Below the pieces are notes generated by a model. The model saw only the letters and a program-made list of their open reading frames with translations. It was not told the origin of the DNA and ran no database searches. Positions 1-7,397 of a DNA stretch of 17,017 nt are shown in pieces. This DNA comes from Clostridia bacterium (GTDB taxonomy: Bacteria > Bacillota_A > Clostridia > Oscillospirales > CAG-272): assembly GCA_017630995.1 (NCBI GenBank), contig JAGBUD010000083.1:1-17017 (forward strand). Direction: 5' to 3'. Each line of letters starts with the position of its first letter. Position 1 is the first letter of the stretch. A program made the position numbers and the translations under genes.

Positions 1-2761
1 AATGTGGGAGGATTTCTCCGCAACCGTTGGCTTTTGGGCAGATATGGAGCATCCTTACGTTACCTACACAAACAATTTCATAGAGTCTGAATGGTGGGCG
101 CTCAAAAAGATTTGGGACAAGGGCCTTCTTTATAAGGGTTTTAAAATCGTTCCTTACTGCCCCCGTTGCGGCACCCCCCTCTCCTCTCACGAGGTTGCGC
201 AGGGATATAAGACCGTAAAGGAAAGATCTGCGGTAGTTCGCTTCAAGTGTATTGGCGAGGACGCGTATTTCCTTGCATGGACAACTACGCCTTGGACTCT
301 CCCCTCAAATACCGCGCTTTGCGTTAACCCCGAGGATACCTACGTTAAGGTAAAGGCGGCAGACGGATACGTTTACTATATGGCAAAGGAGCTTTGCGAC
401 AAGGTTCTTTCTCCTCTTGCTACCGAGGATACTCCCGCATACGAGATTCTTTGCGAAATGCAGGGTAAGGAGCTCGAATACAGAGAATACGAGCCTCTCT
501 TTGCATTCTCGGGCGAGGTTGCCGAAAAACAGAAGAAAAAAGCGCATTTCGTTACTTGTGACAGCTACGTAACGATGTCCGACGGTACGGGTATCGTTCA
601 TATAGCACCCGCGTTCGGTGAGGACGACAGCAGAGTCGGAAGAAAATACGACTTGCCGTTCCTTCAGTTCGTTGACGGTAAGGGCGAGATGACGGCTGAC
701 ACTCCCTATGCAGGCATTTTCGTAAAGAAAGCAGACCCGATTATTCTCACCGACCTCAAGGAAGCGGGCAAGCTTTTCGCAGACCCCAAGTTTGAGCACG
801 AATATCCGCACTGCTGGAGATGTAACACTCCTCTTATTTACTACGCTCGTGACACTTGGTTTGTAAAGATGACCGACGTGCGCGAAAACCTCATAAAGAA
901 TAACAACACTGTTAAATGGTTCCCCGAAAGCATCGGTAAGGGCAGATTCGGCGATTGGCTTGCCAACGTTCAGGACTGGGGAATTTCAAGAAACAGATAT
1001 TGGGGAACACCCCTTAACATTTGGGAATGCTCTTGCGGTCACCGCCATTCGATAGGCTCTATCGAGGAGCTTAAATCAATGTCCGATAACTGCCCCGACG
1101 ATATAGAGCTTCACAGACCCTTTATCGACAAGGTAACTCTCAAGTGTCCCGAATGCTCGGGCGAGATGAAGAGAGTGCCCGAGGTTATAGACTGTTGGTT
1201 CGACTCGGGTTCGATGCCCTTTGCGCAGTGGCATTATCCCTTTGAAAATAAGGAAATCTTCGAGGCTCAATTCCCCGCAGACTTCATAAGCGAGGGTGTT
1301 GACCAGACTCGCGGTTGGTTCTATTCGCTTATGGCTATATCCACCCTTATCTTTGATTGCGCTCCCTATAAGAACGTTCTCGTTCTCGGTCACGTTCTTG
1401 ATAAGGACGGTCAGAAGATGTCGAAGTCAAAGGGTAATGCGGTAGACCCGTTTGAAGCTCTTGAAACCTACGGTGCAGACGCTATACGTTGGTATTTCTA
1501 TTCGAATTCCGCTCCTTGGCTTCCCAACCGTTTCTTTGGTGATGCGGTTATCGAGGGACAGCGCAAGTTCATGGGAACTCTTTGGAACACCTATGCGTTC
1601 TACGTTCTCTATGCAAATATAGACGGATTTGACCCCACAAAGTATACTCTCAATAAGGATTCTCTTTCCGTAATGGATAAGTGGATTCTCTCCAAGCTTA
1701 ACAGTGCAGTTCTTGCAGTTGACGAATATCTTGACGGATATAAGATTACCGAGGCAACCAGAGTCCTTGAGGGATTTGTTGACGAGCTTTCGAACTGGTA
1801 CGTTCGCCGCAGCCGTGAAAGATTCTGGGTTAAGGATATGCCCGAGGATAAGGTAAACGCTTACCTCACTCTCTATACGGCACTTGTAACCGTGGCAAAG
1901 ATTTCCGCTCCTCTTATTCCCTTTATGACCGAGGATATCTACAGAAATCTCGTTTGCTCGGTTGATAAAAACGCTCCCGCGTCAATCCATTTCTGCGATT
2001 ATCCCGTTGCGGATAAGTCAATGATAGATAAAGAGCTTGAGGAAAGCATGGAGGAGGTTGTAGACGTCGTCGTTCTCGGCAGAGCTTGCCGTAATGCCGC
2101 AAACATCAAGAACCGTCAGCCTATCGCAAAGATGTACGTTAAGGCGGATAAGGCTCCTGCGGAAAGCTTTATCGACGTTATCGCAGAGGAATTGAATCTC
2201 AAAGAGGTTATCTTTACCGACAACGTAAGAGAATTTACAACCTATCTCTTCAAGCCCCAGCTTCGTACTGTAGGTCCCAAATACGGCAAGTATCTCGGTG
2301 CTATAAAAACAAAGCTTTCCGAGCTTGACGGAAATGAGGCAATGGACGAAATCGAGGCAACAGGCGCGCTCAAGTTCACCGTTGCAGACGCAGAGATAGT
2401 TCTCACCAAGGAAGACCTCCTTATAGAAATGAGCAAGAAAGAGGGCTTTGAATCTCTTGGCGATAAGGGTATAACCGTTGTTATCGACAAACGTCTTACC
2501 CCCGAGCTTATCGAGGAAGGAAACGTGCGCGAAATCATATCCAAGGTTCAAACTATGCGTAAGGATTCGGGCTTTGAGGTTATGGATCGCATAAAGGTTG
2601 CATTCTCGGAGAATGCTTCCGTTCTTGCGGTAGCGCTCAAAAACGGCGCGCAGATAATGGACGAAACTCTTGCGGATTCCGTTACCGAGGGAACGCTTCA
2701 GTTCTCAAAGAAATGGAATATCAACGGAGAGGACGTTGTTATCTCGGTGGAGAAGGTTTAA
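1..2761 (+). CDS. ileS: Isoleucyl-tRNA synthetase, IleS2 type (5' end outside window)
   Basis: Cytoplasmic class I aminoacyl-tRNA synthetase that charges tRNA-Ile. The 5' end is cut by the window edge: the frame is open from base 1 and about 919 residues are visible, so roughly the first 100-120 residues, including the HIGH motif, are missing. Visible landmarks are a CPRCGTPLSSHE zinc-type motif near residue 54, the editing (CP1) region, further CxxC pairs (CWRC, CSCG, CPEC), DQTRGWFYSL, the catalytic loop KMSKS at visible residues 472-476, the anticodon-binding helical domain, and a long C-terminal region. The sequence around YKGFKIVPYCPRC and GWFYSL resembles the eukaryote-like IleS2 form rather than the common bacterial IleS1. 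IleS2 enzymes are known to resist mupirocin; that this one does is inference. The ATG at base 2 is internal, not the real start. Assignment is very secure. Confidence 0.97.
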   Translation, partial: MWEDFSATVGFWADMEHPYVTYTNNFIESEWWALKKIWDKGLLYKGFKIVPYCPRCGTPLSSHEVAQGYKTVKERSAVVRFKCIGEDAYFLAWTTTPWTLPSNTALCVNPEDTYVKVKAADGYVYYMAKELCDKVLSPLATEDTPAYEILCEMQGKELEYREYEPLFAFSGEVAEKQKKKAHFVTCDSYVTMSDGTGIVHIAPAFGEDDSRVGRKYDLPFLQFVDGKGEMTADTPYAGIFVKKADPIILTDLKEAGKLFADPKFEHEYPHCWRCNTPLIYYARDTWFVKMTDVRENLIKNNNTVKWFPESIGKGRFGDWLANVQDWGISRNRYWGTPLNIWECSCGHRHSIGSIEELKSMSDNCPDDIELHRPFIDKVTLKCPECSGEMKRVPEVIDCWFDSGSMPFAQWHYPFENKEIFEAQFPADFISEGVDQTRGWFYSLMAISTLIFDCAPYKNVLVLGHVLDKDGQKMSKSKGNAVDPFEALETYGADAIRWYFYSNSAPWLPNRFFGDAVIEGQRKFMGTLWNTYAFYVLYANIDGFDPTKYTLNKDSLSVMDKWILSKLNSAVLAVDEYLDGYKITEATRVLEGFVDELSNWYVRRSRERFWVKDMPEDKVNAYLTLYTALVTVAKISAPLIPFMTEDIYRNLVCSVDKNAPASIHFCDYPVADKSMIDKELEESMEEVVDVVVLGRACRNAANIKNRQPIAKMYVKADKAPAESFIDVIAEELNLKEVIFTDNVREFTTYLFKPQLRTVGPKYGKYLGAIKTKLSELDGNEAMDEIEATGALKFTVADAEIVLTKEDLLIEMSKKEGFESLGDKGITVVIDKRLTPELIEEGNVREIISKVQTMRKDSGFEVMDRIKVAFSENASVLAVALKNGAQIMDETLADSVTEGTLQFSKKWNINGEDVVISVEKV

Positions 2762-2851
2762 TTTGACCAAAACACAAGTCTAAAAATCTTTCGGCTTTTA
2801 ATCTATCTTTAATTAATTGAATTTAATTTCGGATTGAATTTAAACTAAAAC

Positions 2852-2892
2852 AGGGCAAGTCTTGCAAAAATGCGGGCTTGCCCTATATTTTT
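2852..2892 (+). terminator. Rho-independent terminator of ileS
   Basis: An 8-bp stem AGGGCAAG (2852-2859) / CTTGCCCT (2877-2884) can extend by weak inner pairs and is followed by a T-rich tail (2885-2892). It lies 90 bases after the ileS stop. The next promoter's -35 box starts two bases beyond the tail. Bases 2762-2851 are AT-rich and show nothing else. Confidence 0.8.
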
Positions 2893-2893
2893 C

Positions 2894-2922
2894 TTGACAA
2901 ATACCCCCATAGGGTATATAAT
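2894..2922 (+). promoter_or_regulatory. csoR-copA promoter
   Basis: Perfect sigma-A consensus: TTGACA (2894-2899), 17-bp spacer, TATAAT (2917-2922). It sits 38 bases upstream of the csoR start codon. The spacer holds the copper operator. Confidence 0.92.
2901..2917. promoter_or_regulatory. CsoR-type copper operator
   Basis: ATACCCCCATAGGGTAT is an inverted repeat with arms ATACCC (2901-2906) and GGGTAT (2912-2917). It matches the known GC-rich-core CsoR operators (TACCC-n-GGGTA). Placed exactly between -35 and -10, bound CsoR would block RNA polymerase. The adjacent csoR gene supports autoregulation by apo-CsoR with release on Cu(I). Confidence 0.85.
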
Positions 2923-2959
2923 TAAGGTGAAAAGAAACTAAAATATCCGTGGAGGAGCT

Positions 2960-3271
2960 ATGGAAAATCAAAAGGATATGACGTGCGAGCATTGCAGAAG
3001 CAAAAAACGCGATGAAAGCGAGCTTCGCAGTCTTAAAAATCGCCTTTCTAGAATTGAGGGGCAAGTGAGGGGCGTTGGCGGTATGCTTGACCGCGACGCG
3101 TATTGTATAGATATTTTGACGCAGGTTTCTGCGATAAATTCTGCATTATGCGCCTTTGCGCGCGAGGTGCTTTCCAATCATATGCACACCTGCGTTTGCG
3201 AGGATATAAAGGCGGGAAGAGAGGAATCTGTCGACGAGCTTCTTGACGCTGTGTATAAGCTTATGAAGTGA
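2960..3271 (+). CDS. csoR: Copper-sensing repressor CsoR
   Basis: DUF156-family, all-helical, DNA-binding repressor of copper export genes; 103 residues, near the usual length. The Cu(I) ligand set is intact: Cys49 (after Tyr48), His74 and Cys78, with the spacing of the M. tuberculosis Cys36/His61/Cys65 trigonal site. The family motif RLSRIEGQVRGV lies at about residues 28-39. The start is the ATG at 2960 with GGAGG at 2951-2955; a second ATG at residue 7 is possible. It is the first gene of the copper operon, and its stop (3269-3271) lies 11 bases before the likely copA ATG. Unusual points: an additional N-terminal CxxC (Cys9, Cys12) and Cys80 just after the ligand Cys78, so the protein is cysteine-rich. 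RcnR/FrmR-type relatives have different ligands, so copper is the best call. Confidence 0.93.
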   Translation: MENQKDMTCEHCRSKKRDESELRSLKNRLSRIEGQVRGVGGMLDRDAYCIDILTQVSAINSALCAFAREVLSNHMHTCVCEDIKAGREESVDELLDAVYKLMK

Positions 3272-3282
3272 GTCGCGTAGGT

Positions 3283-5724
3283 ATGGAAAAATTCAAGGTA
3301 ACGGGTATGAGCTGTGCCGCCTGCTCTGCCAGAGTCGAAAAGGCGGTAAGTCGCGTTGAGGGCGTCAAAATCTGCGAGGTTAATCTTCTCACGGGGGATA
3401 TGCAGGTCACGGGCGGCGCAAGAGATGATATAATCAGCGCGGTAATCGGTGCGGGATACGGTATCGAGGAGGACGCAAAAAAAGAAAAAGGCAAATCCGC
3501 TGCTAACCGAAACGGCGAGAGGCGTGCCACAGCTTTAAGGCTGATTTTTTCAGCGGCACTTCTCATTCCCTTAATGTATCTTTCAATGGGATACACAATG
3601 TGGGGATTTCCGCTTCCCGATTATTTCGTGAAAAATCCCGCTTCCGTTGCGCTTCTTCAACTGATGCTTGCGGCGGCGGTTATGGTAATCAATAAGAAAT
3701 TCTTTATCAGCGGCGCTCGCGCGGTTGTGAAAGGCGCGCCCAATATGGATACGCTTGTGGCACTTGGGTCGGGCGCTTCTTTTGTGTGGAGCGCTTATTT
3801 GGTTTTCATTATGATATCAACTCCCGCAAGTGAGGCGGGGCATTATTTGCACGAGCTTTATTTCGAATCGGCTGCTATGATACTCGCGCTTATAACCGTG
3901 GGAAAGCTCCTTGAATCTGTAGCAAAGGGCAAAACCACCACCGCTCTTGAGGAGCTTATGAAGCTAACGCCTGAAACTGTGCGCGTTATCAGAGATGGCG
4001 AGGAGAGGGAAATATCCGTCAGCGAGTGCGCAGTAGGCGAGGAGTTTTTTGTGCGTCCCGGTGAGCGAATCGCGCTCGACGGTGTTGTTATAAGCGGAGA
4101 GAGCGCGGTTGACGAGTCGGCTCTTACGGGCGAAAGCGTACCAAAAGAAAAAACTGTTGGTTCTCCCGTTTATGCTTCCTCGGTAAACACGAGCGGAGCA
4201 ATCAAATGCAAGGTAACAAGGGTTGGCGAGGACACCGCCATGGCAAAGGTGATAAAAATAGTTTCCGATGCCGCAAGGAGCAAGGCTCCCATAGCAAAGG
4301 CGGCGGATCGCGTTGCCGCATATTTTGTTCCCGCAGTTCTCATAATCGCCATTATAACCGCAATTATATGGTTTTTTGTAAACAATAGTTTGGGTTATGC
4401 GCTCGAAAGGGGCATATCCGTCCTCGTTATAAGCTGCCCGTGTGCGTTGGGACTTGCAACGCCCGTTGCAATTATGGTAGGCAGCGGAATCGGTGCAAAA
4501 CGAGGAATTCTGTTTAAAAATGCGGCGGCGCTTGAGGCGCTCGGGCGCATTAAGTGCGTTGCAATAGACAAAACGGGAACTCTCACCACGGGCAAAATGA
4601 CTGTTGGCGAGCTTGTTGTGCTTGATGGCACCGAGGAGGAGCTTTTGAGCGTTGCCTATACGTTGGAGGCGGAGAGTGAGCACCCGCTTGCCGCGGCAGT
4701 TGTCGAGTATGCGCGGGAGCGCGGCGCGCGAGAGATTGATAAAACGGATTTTCGCGCTCTTGTCGGAAGCGGTGTTTTCGCAAAGCTTGGGGGTGAGGAT
4801 TCTTACGGCGCAAGCTACAAGTATATAAGCACTAATTTTGAGCTTTCGGAGTATGCAAGAACTTCTTATGAAAAGCTTGCCGACGAGGGAAAAACGCCTT
4901 TATTTTTCACACGGGGGGCTCGTGTCGTCGGAATTATTGCCATTTACGATGCACTTGACGCGGGTAGTGCGCCTTCCGTTGCGGAGCTTGGCGCTATGGG
5001 CATAAAAACCGTTATGCTCACGGGAGATAACGAGCGCACCGCAAGGCGAATCGGAAGAGAAGCGGGTGTTGATGAAATAATTGCCGAGGTTTTGCCGCAG
5101 GACAAGGCAAGGGTTGTGGAAAAACTAAAGGCTCACGGCGGCGTTGCTATGCTTGGTGACGGAATTAACGATGCTCCCGCCCTTGCAACCGCAACGGTTG
5201 GAGTTGCTATAGGCGACGGAACGGATATCGCAATCGAGAGCGCGGACGTGGTCTTGATACACTCGAGAATATCGGCATTCCCCGACGCAGTAAAGCTTTC
5301 AAGGCGCACGCTTTCGGTGATCCGTGCAAATCTCTTTTGGGCATTTGTTTATAACGTGCTCGGGATTCCTCTTGCCGCAGGAGCTTTTATATATCTTTTG
5401 AATTGGGAGTTAACGCCGATGTTCGGTGCTATGGCTATGAGCCTTTCAAGCTTCTCTGTGGTTATGAACGCATTAAGTCTTAACGTTCAAAATATATTTA
5501 GAAAAATCAATAAGGAGAATAAAAAAATGACAAAGGTATTTAACGTTTCGGGAATGATGTGTCCTCATTGTGAGGCACACGTAAAATCGGCGCTTGAGTC
5601 TATTGAGGGCGTTGAAAGCGCGCTTGCAAGTCATAAGGACGGAACGGTAACTGTAACTCTTTCGGGCGAGGTTAGCGATTCTGTTATCAAGGCAGCTATA
5701 ACCAAAGCGGGCTACACTGTTTAA
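3283..5724 (+). CDS. copA: Copper-exporting P1B-type ATPase with C-terminal CopZ-like HMA domain
   Basis: Cytoplasmic-membrane P-type ATPase that exports Cu(I). From the ATG at 3283 it has 813 residues; an upstream GTG at 3268 overlapping the csoR stop would add five. Domain order: N-terminal HMA with CAAC (11-14); TM1-TM4 (about 84-104, 121-138, 157-176, 194-212); actuator loop with TGES (282-285); TM5 (347-366); TM6 with the Cu(I) motif CPC (385-387); phosphorylation motif DKTGT with Asp429; SEHP; TGDN; GDGIND (625-630); TM7-TM8 (683-733) with MSxSS. A 15-residue polar linker then leads to a second complete HMA domain (749-813, CPHC at 760-763). That domain has its own Shine-Dalgarno and ATG, described separately, so the true C terminus of the pump may vary. 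Being in the CsoR operon fixes copper as the likely substrate; silver may also be carried. Confidence 0.93.
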   Translation: MEKFKVTGMSCAACSARVEKAVSRVEGVKICEVNLLTGDMQVTGGARDDIISAVIGAGYGIEEDAKKEKGKSAANRNGERRATALRLIFSAALLIPLMYLSMGYTMWGFPLPDYFVKNPASVALLQLMLAAAVMVINKKFFISGARAVVKGAPNMDTLVALGSGASFVWSAYLVFIMISTPASEAGHYLHELYFESAAMILALITVGKLLESVAKGKTTTALEELMKLTPETVRVIRDGEEREISVSECAVGEEFFVRPGERIALDGVVISGESAVDESALTGESVPKEKTVGSPVYASSVNTSGAIKCKVTRVGEDTAMAKVIKIVSDAARSKAPIAKAADRVAAYFVPAVLIIAIITAIIWFFVNNSLGYALERGISVLVISCPCALGLATPVAIMVGSGIGAKRGILFKNAAALEALGRIKCVAIDKTGTLTTGKMTVGELVVLDGTEEELLSVAYTLEAESEHPLAAAVVEYARERGAREIDKTDFRALVGSGVFAKLGGEDSYGASYKYISTNFELSEYARTSYEKLADEGKTPLFFTRGARVVGIIAIYDALDAGSAPSVAELGAMGIKTVMLTGDNERTARRIGREAGVDEIIAEVLPQDKARVVEKLKAHGGVAMLGDGINDAPALATATVGVAIGDGTDIAIESADVVLIHSRISAFPDAVKLSRRTLSVIRANLFWAFVYNVLGIPLAAGAFIYLLNWELTPMFGAMAMSLSSFSVVMNALSLNVQNIFRKINKENKKMTKVFNVSGMMCPHCEAHVKSALESIEGVESALASHKDGTVTVTLSGEVSDSVIKAAITKAGYTV
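5527..5724 (+). CDS. copZ: CopZ-like copper chaperone, internal in-frame start within copA
   Basis: The last 65 residues of the copA frame form a stand-alone-sized HMA metallochaperone that starts MTKVF and carries the Cu(I)-binding motif MMCPHC (Cys12, Cys15 of the short form). AAGGAG at 5512-5517 lies nine bases before the ATG at 5527, a better Shine-Dalgarno than that of copA itself, so separate translation is likely. CopZ proteins deliver Cu(I) to CopA and CsoR, and copZ commonly follows copA as a separate gene. Here no in-frame stop separates them. The codons just before the ATG are AAT AAA AAA, giving a run of seven A (5521-5527); loss of one A would put a TGA over the ATG (ATGA). Whether the cell makes fusion, free chaperone or both cannot be decided from sequence alone. 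Confidence 0.6.
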   Translation: MTKVFNVSGMMCPHCEAHVKSALESIEGVESALASHKDGTVTVTLSGEVSDSVIKAAITKAGYTV

Positions 5725-5743
5725 TATGAATTAATTAAGCGGC

Positions 5744-5781
5744 GAAGGAACGGTGCAAAAATGCACCGTTCCTTCATTTTT
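5744..5781 (+). terminator. Terminator of the copper operon
   Basis: Perfect 14-bp stem GAAGGAACGGTGCA (5744-5757) / TGCACCGTTCCTTC (5762-5775), AAAA loop, and a T run from 5777. It begins 20 bases after the copA/copZ stop. The following AT-rich stretch to 5931 shows no gene. Confidence 0.95.
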
Positions 5782-5931
5782 ATATAAACGCATAAAAATA
5801 AGCAGCACGCAGAGCATAATATTAAAATCTTAAGCCTTATTATTTGCATATTATGTAGTAGAAACATATTAATTACCTATTATTTAATTATAACTCTTTT
5901 ATTATCATTTATTAAAATTTGTAAATAGCTA

Positions 5932-5960
5932 TTGACTTTTTAAATTTCAGGTTGTATAAT
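5932..5960 (+). promoter_or_regulatory. Promoter of the citrate operon
   Basis: TTGACT (5932-5937), 17-bp spacer, TATAAT (5955-5960). Transcription should start near 5967, about 40 bases before the first gene and next to the palindrome at 5970. Confidence 0.88.
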
Positions 5961-5969
5961 AAAGAAAAA

Positions 5970-5979
5970 TTGTATACAA
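5970..5979. promoter_or_regulatory. Likely GntR operator at the transcription start
   Basis: TTGTATACAA is a perfect 10-bp palindrome just after the predicted +1 site. The same core occurs in the known B. subtilis GntR operator. Additional half-sites lie close by: TTGTAT at 5952-5957, overlapping the -10, and ATACAA at 5982-5987. The operon encodes a GntR/FCD repressor, so autoregulation is the natural reading. That this particular protein binds here is inference. Confidence 0.7.
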
Positions 5980-6005
5980 GAATACAATACAGAAAGGAAA
6001 GCGAT

Positions 6006-7397
6006 ATGATTTCGAAGAATAAACACAGCAATTTGCTTGAGCAATCACAGTATAAGTATTCGCTCCAAGACGTAGAGGACCCCAATCTTTACAGAGAGAT
6101 ATATCCTTACGATGAAATTCCGAAGATAGCATTTAACCACCGTCGCGTGCCTCTTTCTATGCCCGAGGAAATATGGATAACAGACACAACGTTTCGTGAC
6201 GGACAGCAGTCAAGAGCGCCCTACACGGCAAATCAGATAGTAGACCTTTATAAAATGCTCAATCGCTTGGGCGGAAAGAACGGCATAATTCGTCAGAGCG
6301 AGTTTTTCGTTTACACAAAGAAGGATAGAGAAGCGGTTGAGAGATGTATGGCTCTCGGCTATGAGTTTCCCGAGATAACAACGTGGATAAGAGCTAAAAA
6401 AGAGGACTTTATGCTTGTTCGAGATATCGGAATAAAAGAAACGGGTATTCTCGTTTCTTGCTCGGACTATCATATATTTAAAAAGCTCGGTCTTTCCCGT
6501 AAGGAAGCCCTTGACCATTATCTTGGCGTTGTAAAGCGCGCCTTTGACGCGGGCATTCGCCCAAGATGTCACCTCGAGGACATAACCCGTGCGGATTTTT
6601 ACGGCTTTGTTGTACCTTTTGTAAACGAGCTTCACGAGCTTTCACGCGAGGCAAATATTCCCGTTAAGATTCGTATGTGTGATACGATGGGATACGGTGT
6701 TTCTTATCCCGGTGTTGCGTTGCCGCGAAGCGTTCCCGGTATTGTATACGGTCTTCGCCATTATGCAGACGTTCCATCGGAAATGCTTGAATGGCACGGT
6801 CATAACGACTTTTATCACGGTGTGGACAATGCGGTTTCCGCTTGGCTTTACGGTGCTTCGGCAGTTAACTCCGCCGTGCTCGGTATAGGTGAAAGAACGG
6901 GAAATATTCCTCTTGAGGCAATGGTAATTCAGTATGCCGCAATTACGGGCGATTTCAACGGAATGGATCCCACGGTTATAACCGAGATTGCAGACTACTT
7001 CAAAAAAGAAATAGGCTACGATATTCCTCCGATGACACCCTTTGTAGGCGATAATTTCAATCTCACAAGAGCAGGTATTCACGCAGACGGACTGATGAAG
7101 GATACCGAAATATACAACATCTTCGATACCGAAAAGATACTTGGAAAGCCCGCGGTTGTTGCTATTTCGAATACGTCTGGCCTTGCGGGAATCGCGTACT
7201 GGATAAATAAGCACTATAAGCTTCCCAAGTTCAGAGAGGTTTCTAAATCGGACGAAATAGTTATTAAGGTAAAAGAAGCTATAGATAAAGAGTATGCAGA
7301 CGGCAGAACCACTCTTATGGGTGACGATGAGCTTGAGGTGATTGTTAATTCCTTTACAACGGATTTTTCTTGTGAGGGGATAAAAAATGAAAATTGA
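6006..7397 (+). CDS. Re-citrate synthase (DRE-TIM metallolyase; often annotated as 2-isopropylmalate or homocitrate synthase)
   Basis: Cytoplasmic aldol-type condensing enzyme; the proposed reaction is oxaloacetate plus acetyl-CoA to citrate with Re stereochemistry, metal-dependent. The 463-residue protein starts at ATG 6006, with AAAGGA at 5993-5998. It has the HMGL-like TIM-barrel signature DTTFRDGQQS (60-69) and the metal motif HGHND (264-268). It lacks the C-terminal LeuA regulatory domain, which argues against 2-isopropylmalate synthase. The next enzymes are aconitase and isocitrate dehydrogenase, the same gene order as the clostridial Re-citrate synthase cluster (C. acetobutylicum CAC0970-0972). 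No ordinary Si-citrate synthase is present in the window. Its stop overlaps the GntR gene by 11 bases. Homocitrate synthase is the main alternative. Family is certain; substrate is inferred from context. Confidence 0.8.
   Translation: MISKNKHSNLLEQSQYKYSLQDVEDPNLYREIYPYDEIPKIAFNHRRVPLSMPEEIWITDTTFRDGQQSRAPYTANQIVDLYKMLNRLGGKNGIIRQSEFFVYTKKDREAVERCMALGYEFPEITTWIRAKKEDFMLVRDIGIKETGILVSCSDYHIFKKLGLSRKEALDHYLGVVKRAFDAGIRPRCHLEDITRADFYGFVVPFVNELHELSREANIPVKIRMCDTMGYGVSYPGVALPRSVPGIVYGLRHYADVPSEMLEWHGHNDFYHGVDNAVSAWLYGASAVNSAVLGIGERTGNIPLEAMVIQYAAITGDFNGMDPTVITEIADYFKKEIGYDIPPMTPFVGDNFNLTRAGIHADGLMKDTEIYNIFDTEKILGKPAVVAISNTSGLAGIAYWINKHYKLPKFREVSKSDEIVIKVKEAIDKEYADGRTTLMGDDELEVIVNSFTTDFSCEGIKNEN

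Noticed and set aside
2018..2551. 177-residue open frame antisense to ileS
   Set aside because: It overlaps the conserved C-terminal part of ileS, with no motif or translation signal.
3964..4683. 239-residue open frame antisense to copA
   Set aside because: It lies wholly over the conserved ATPase core on the other strand, has no recognisable domain or ribosome binding site, and is cysteine/tyrosine/asparagine-rich as expected of a shadow frame.
5952..6005. Upstream TTG start extending the citrate synthase by 18 residues
   Set aside because: The TTG lies inside the promoter -10 region, upstream of the expected transcription start; the ATG at 6006 has a proper Shine-Dalgarno.
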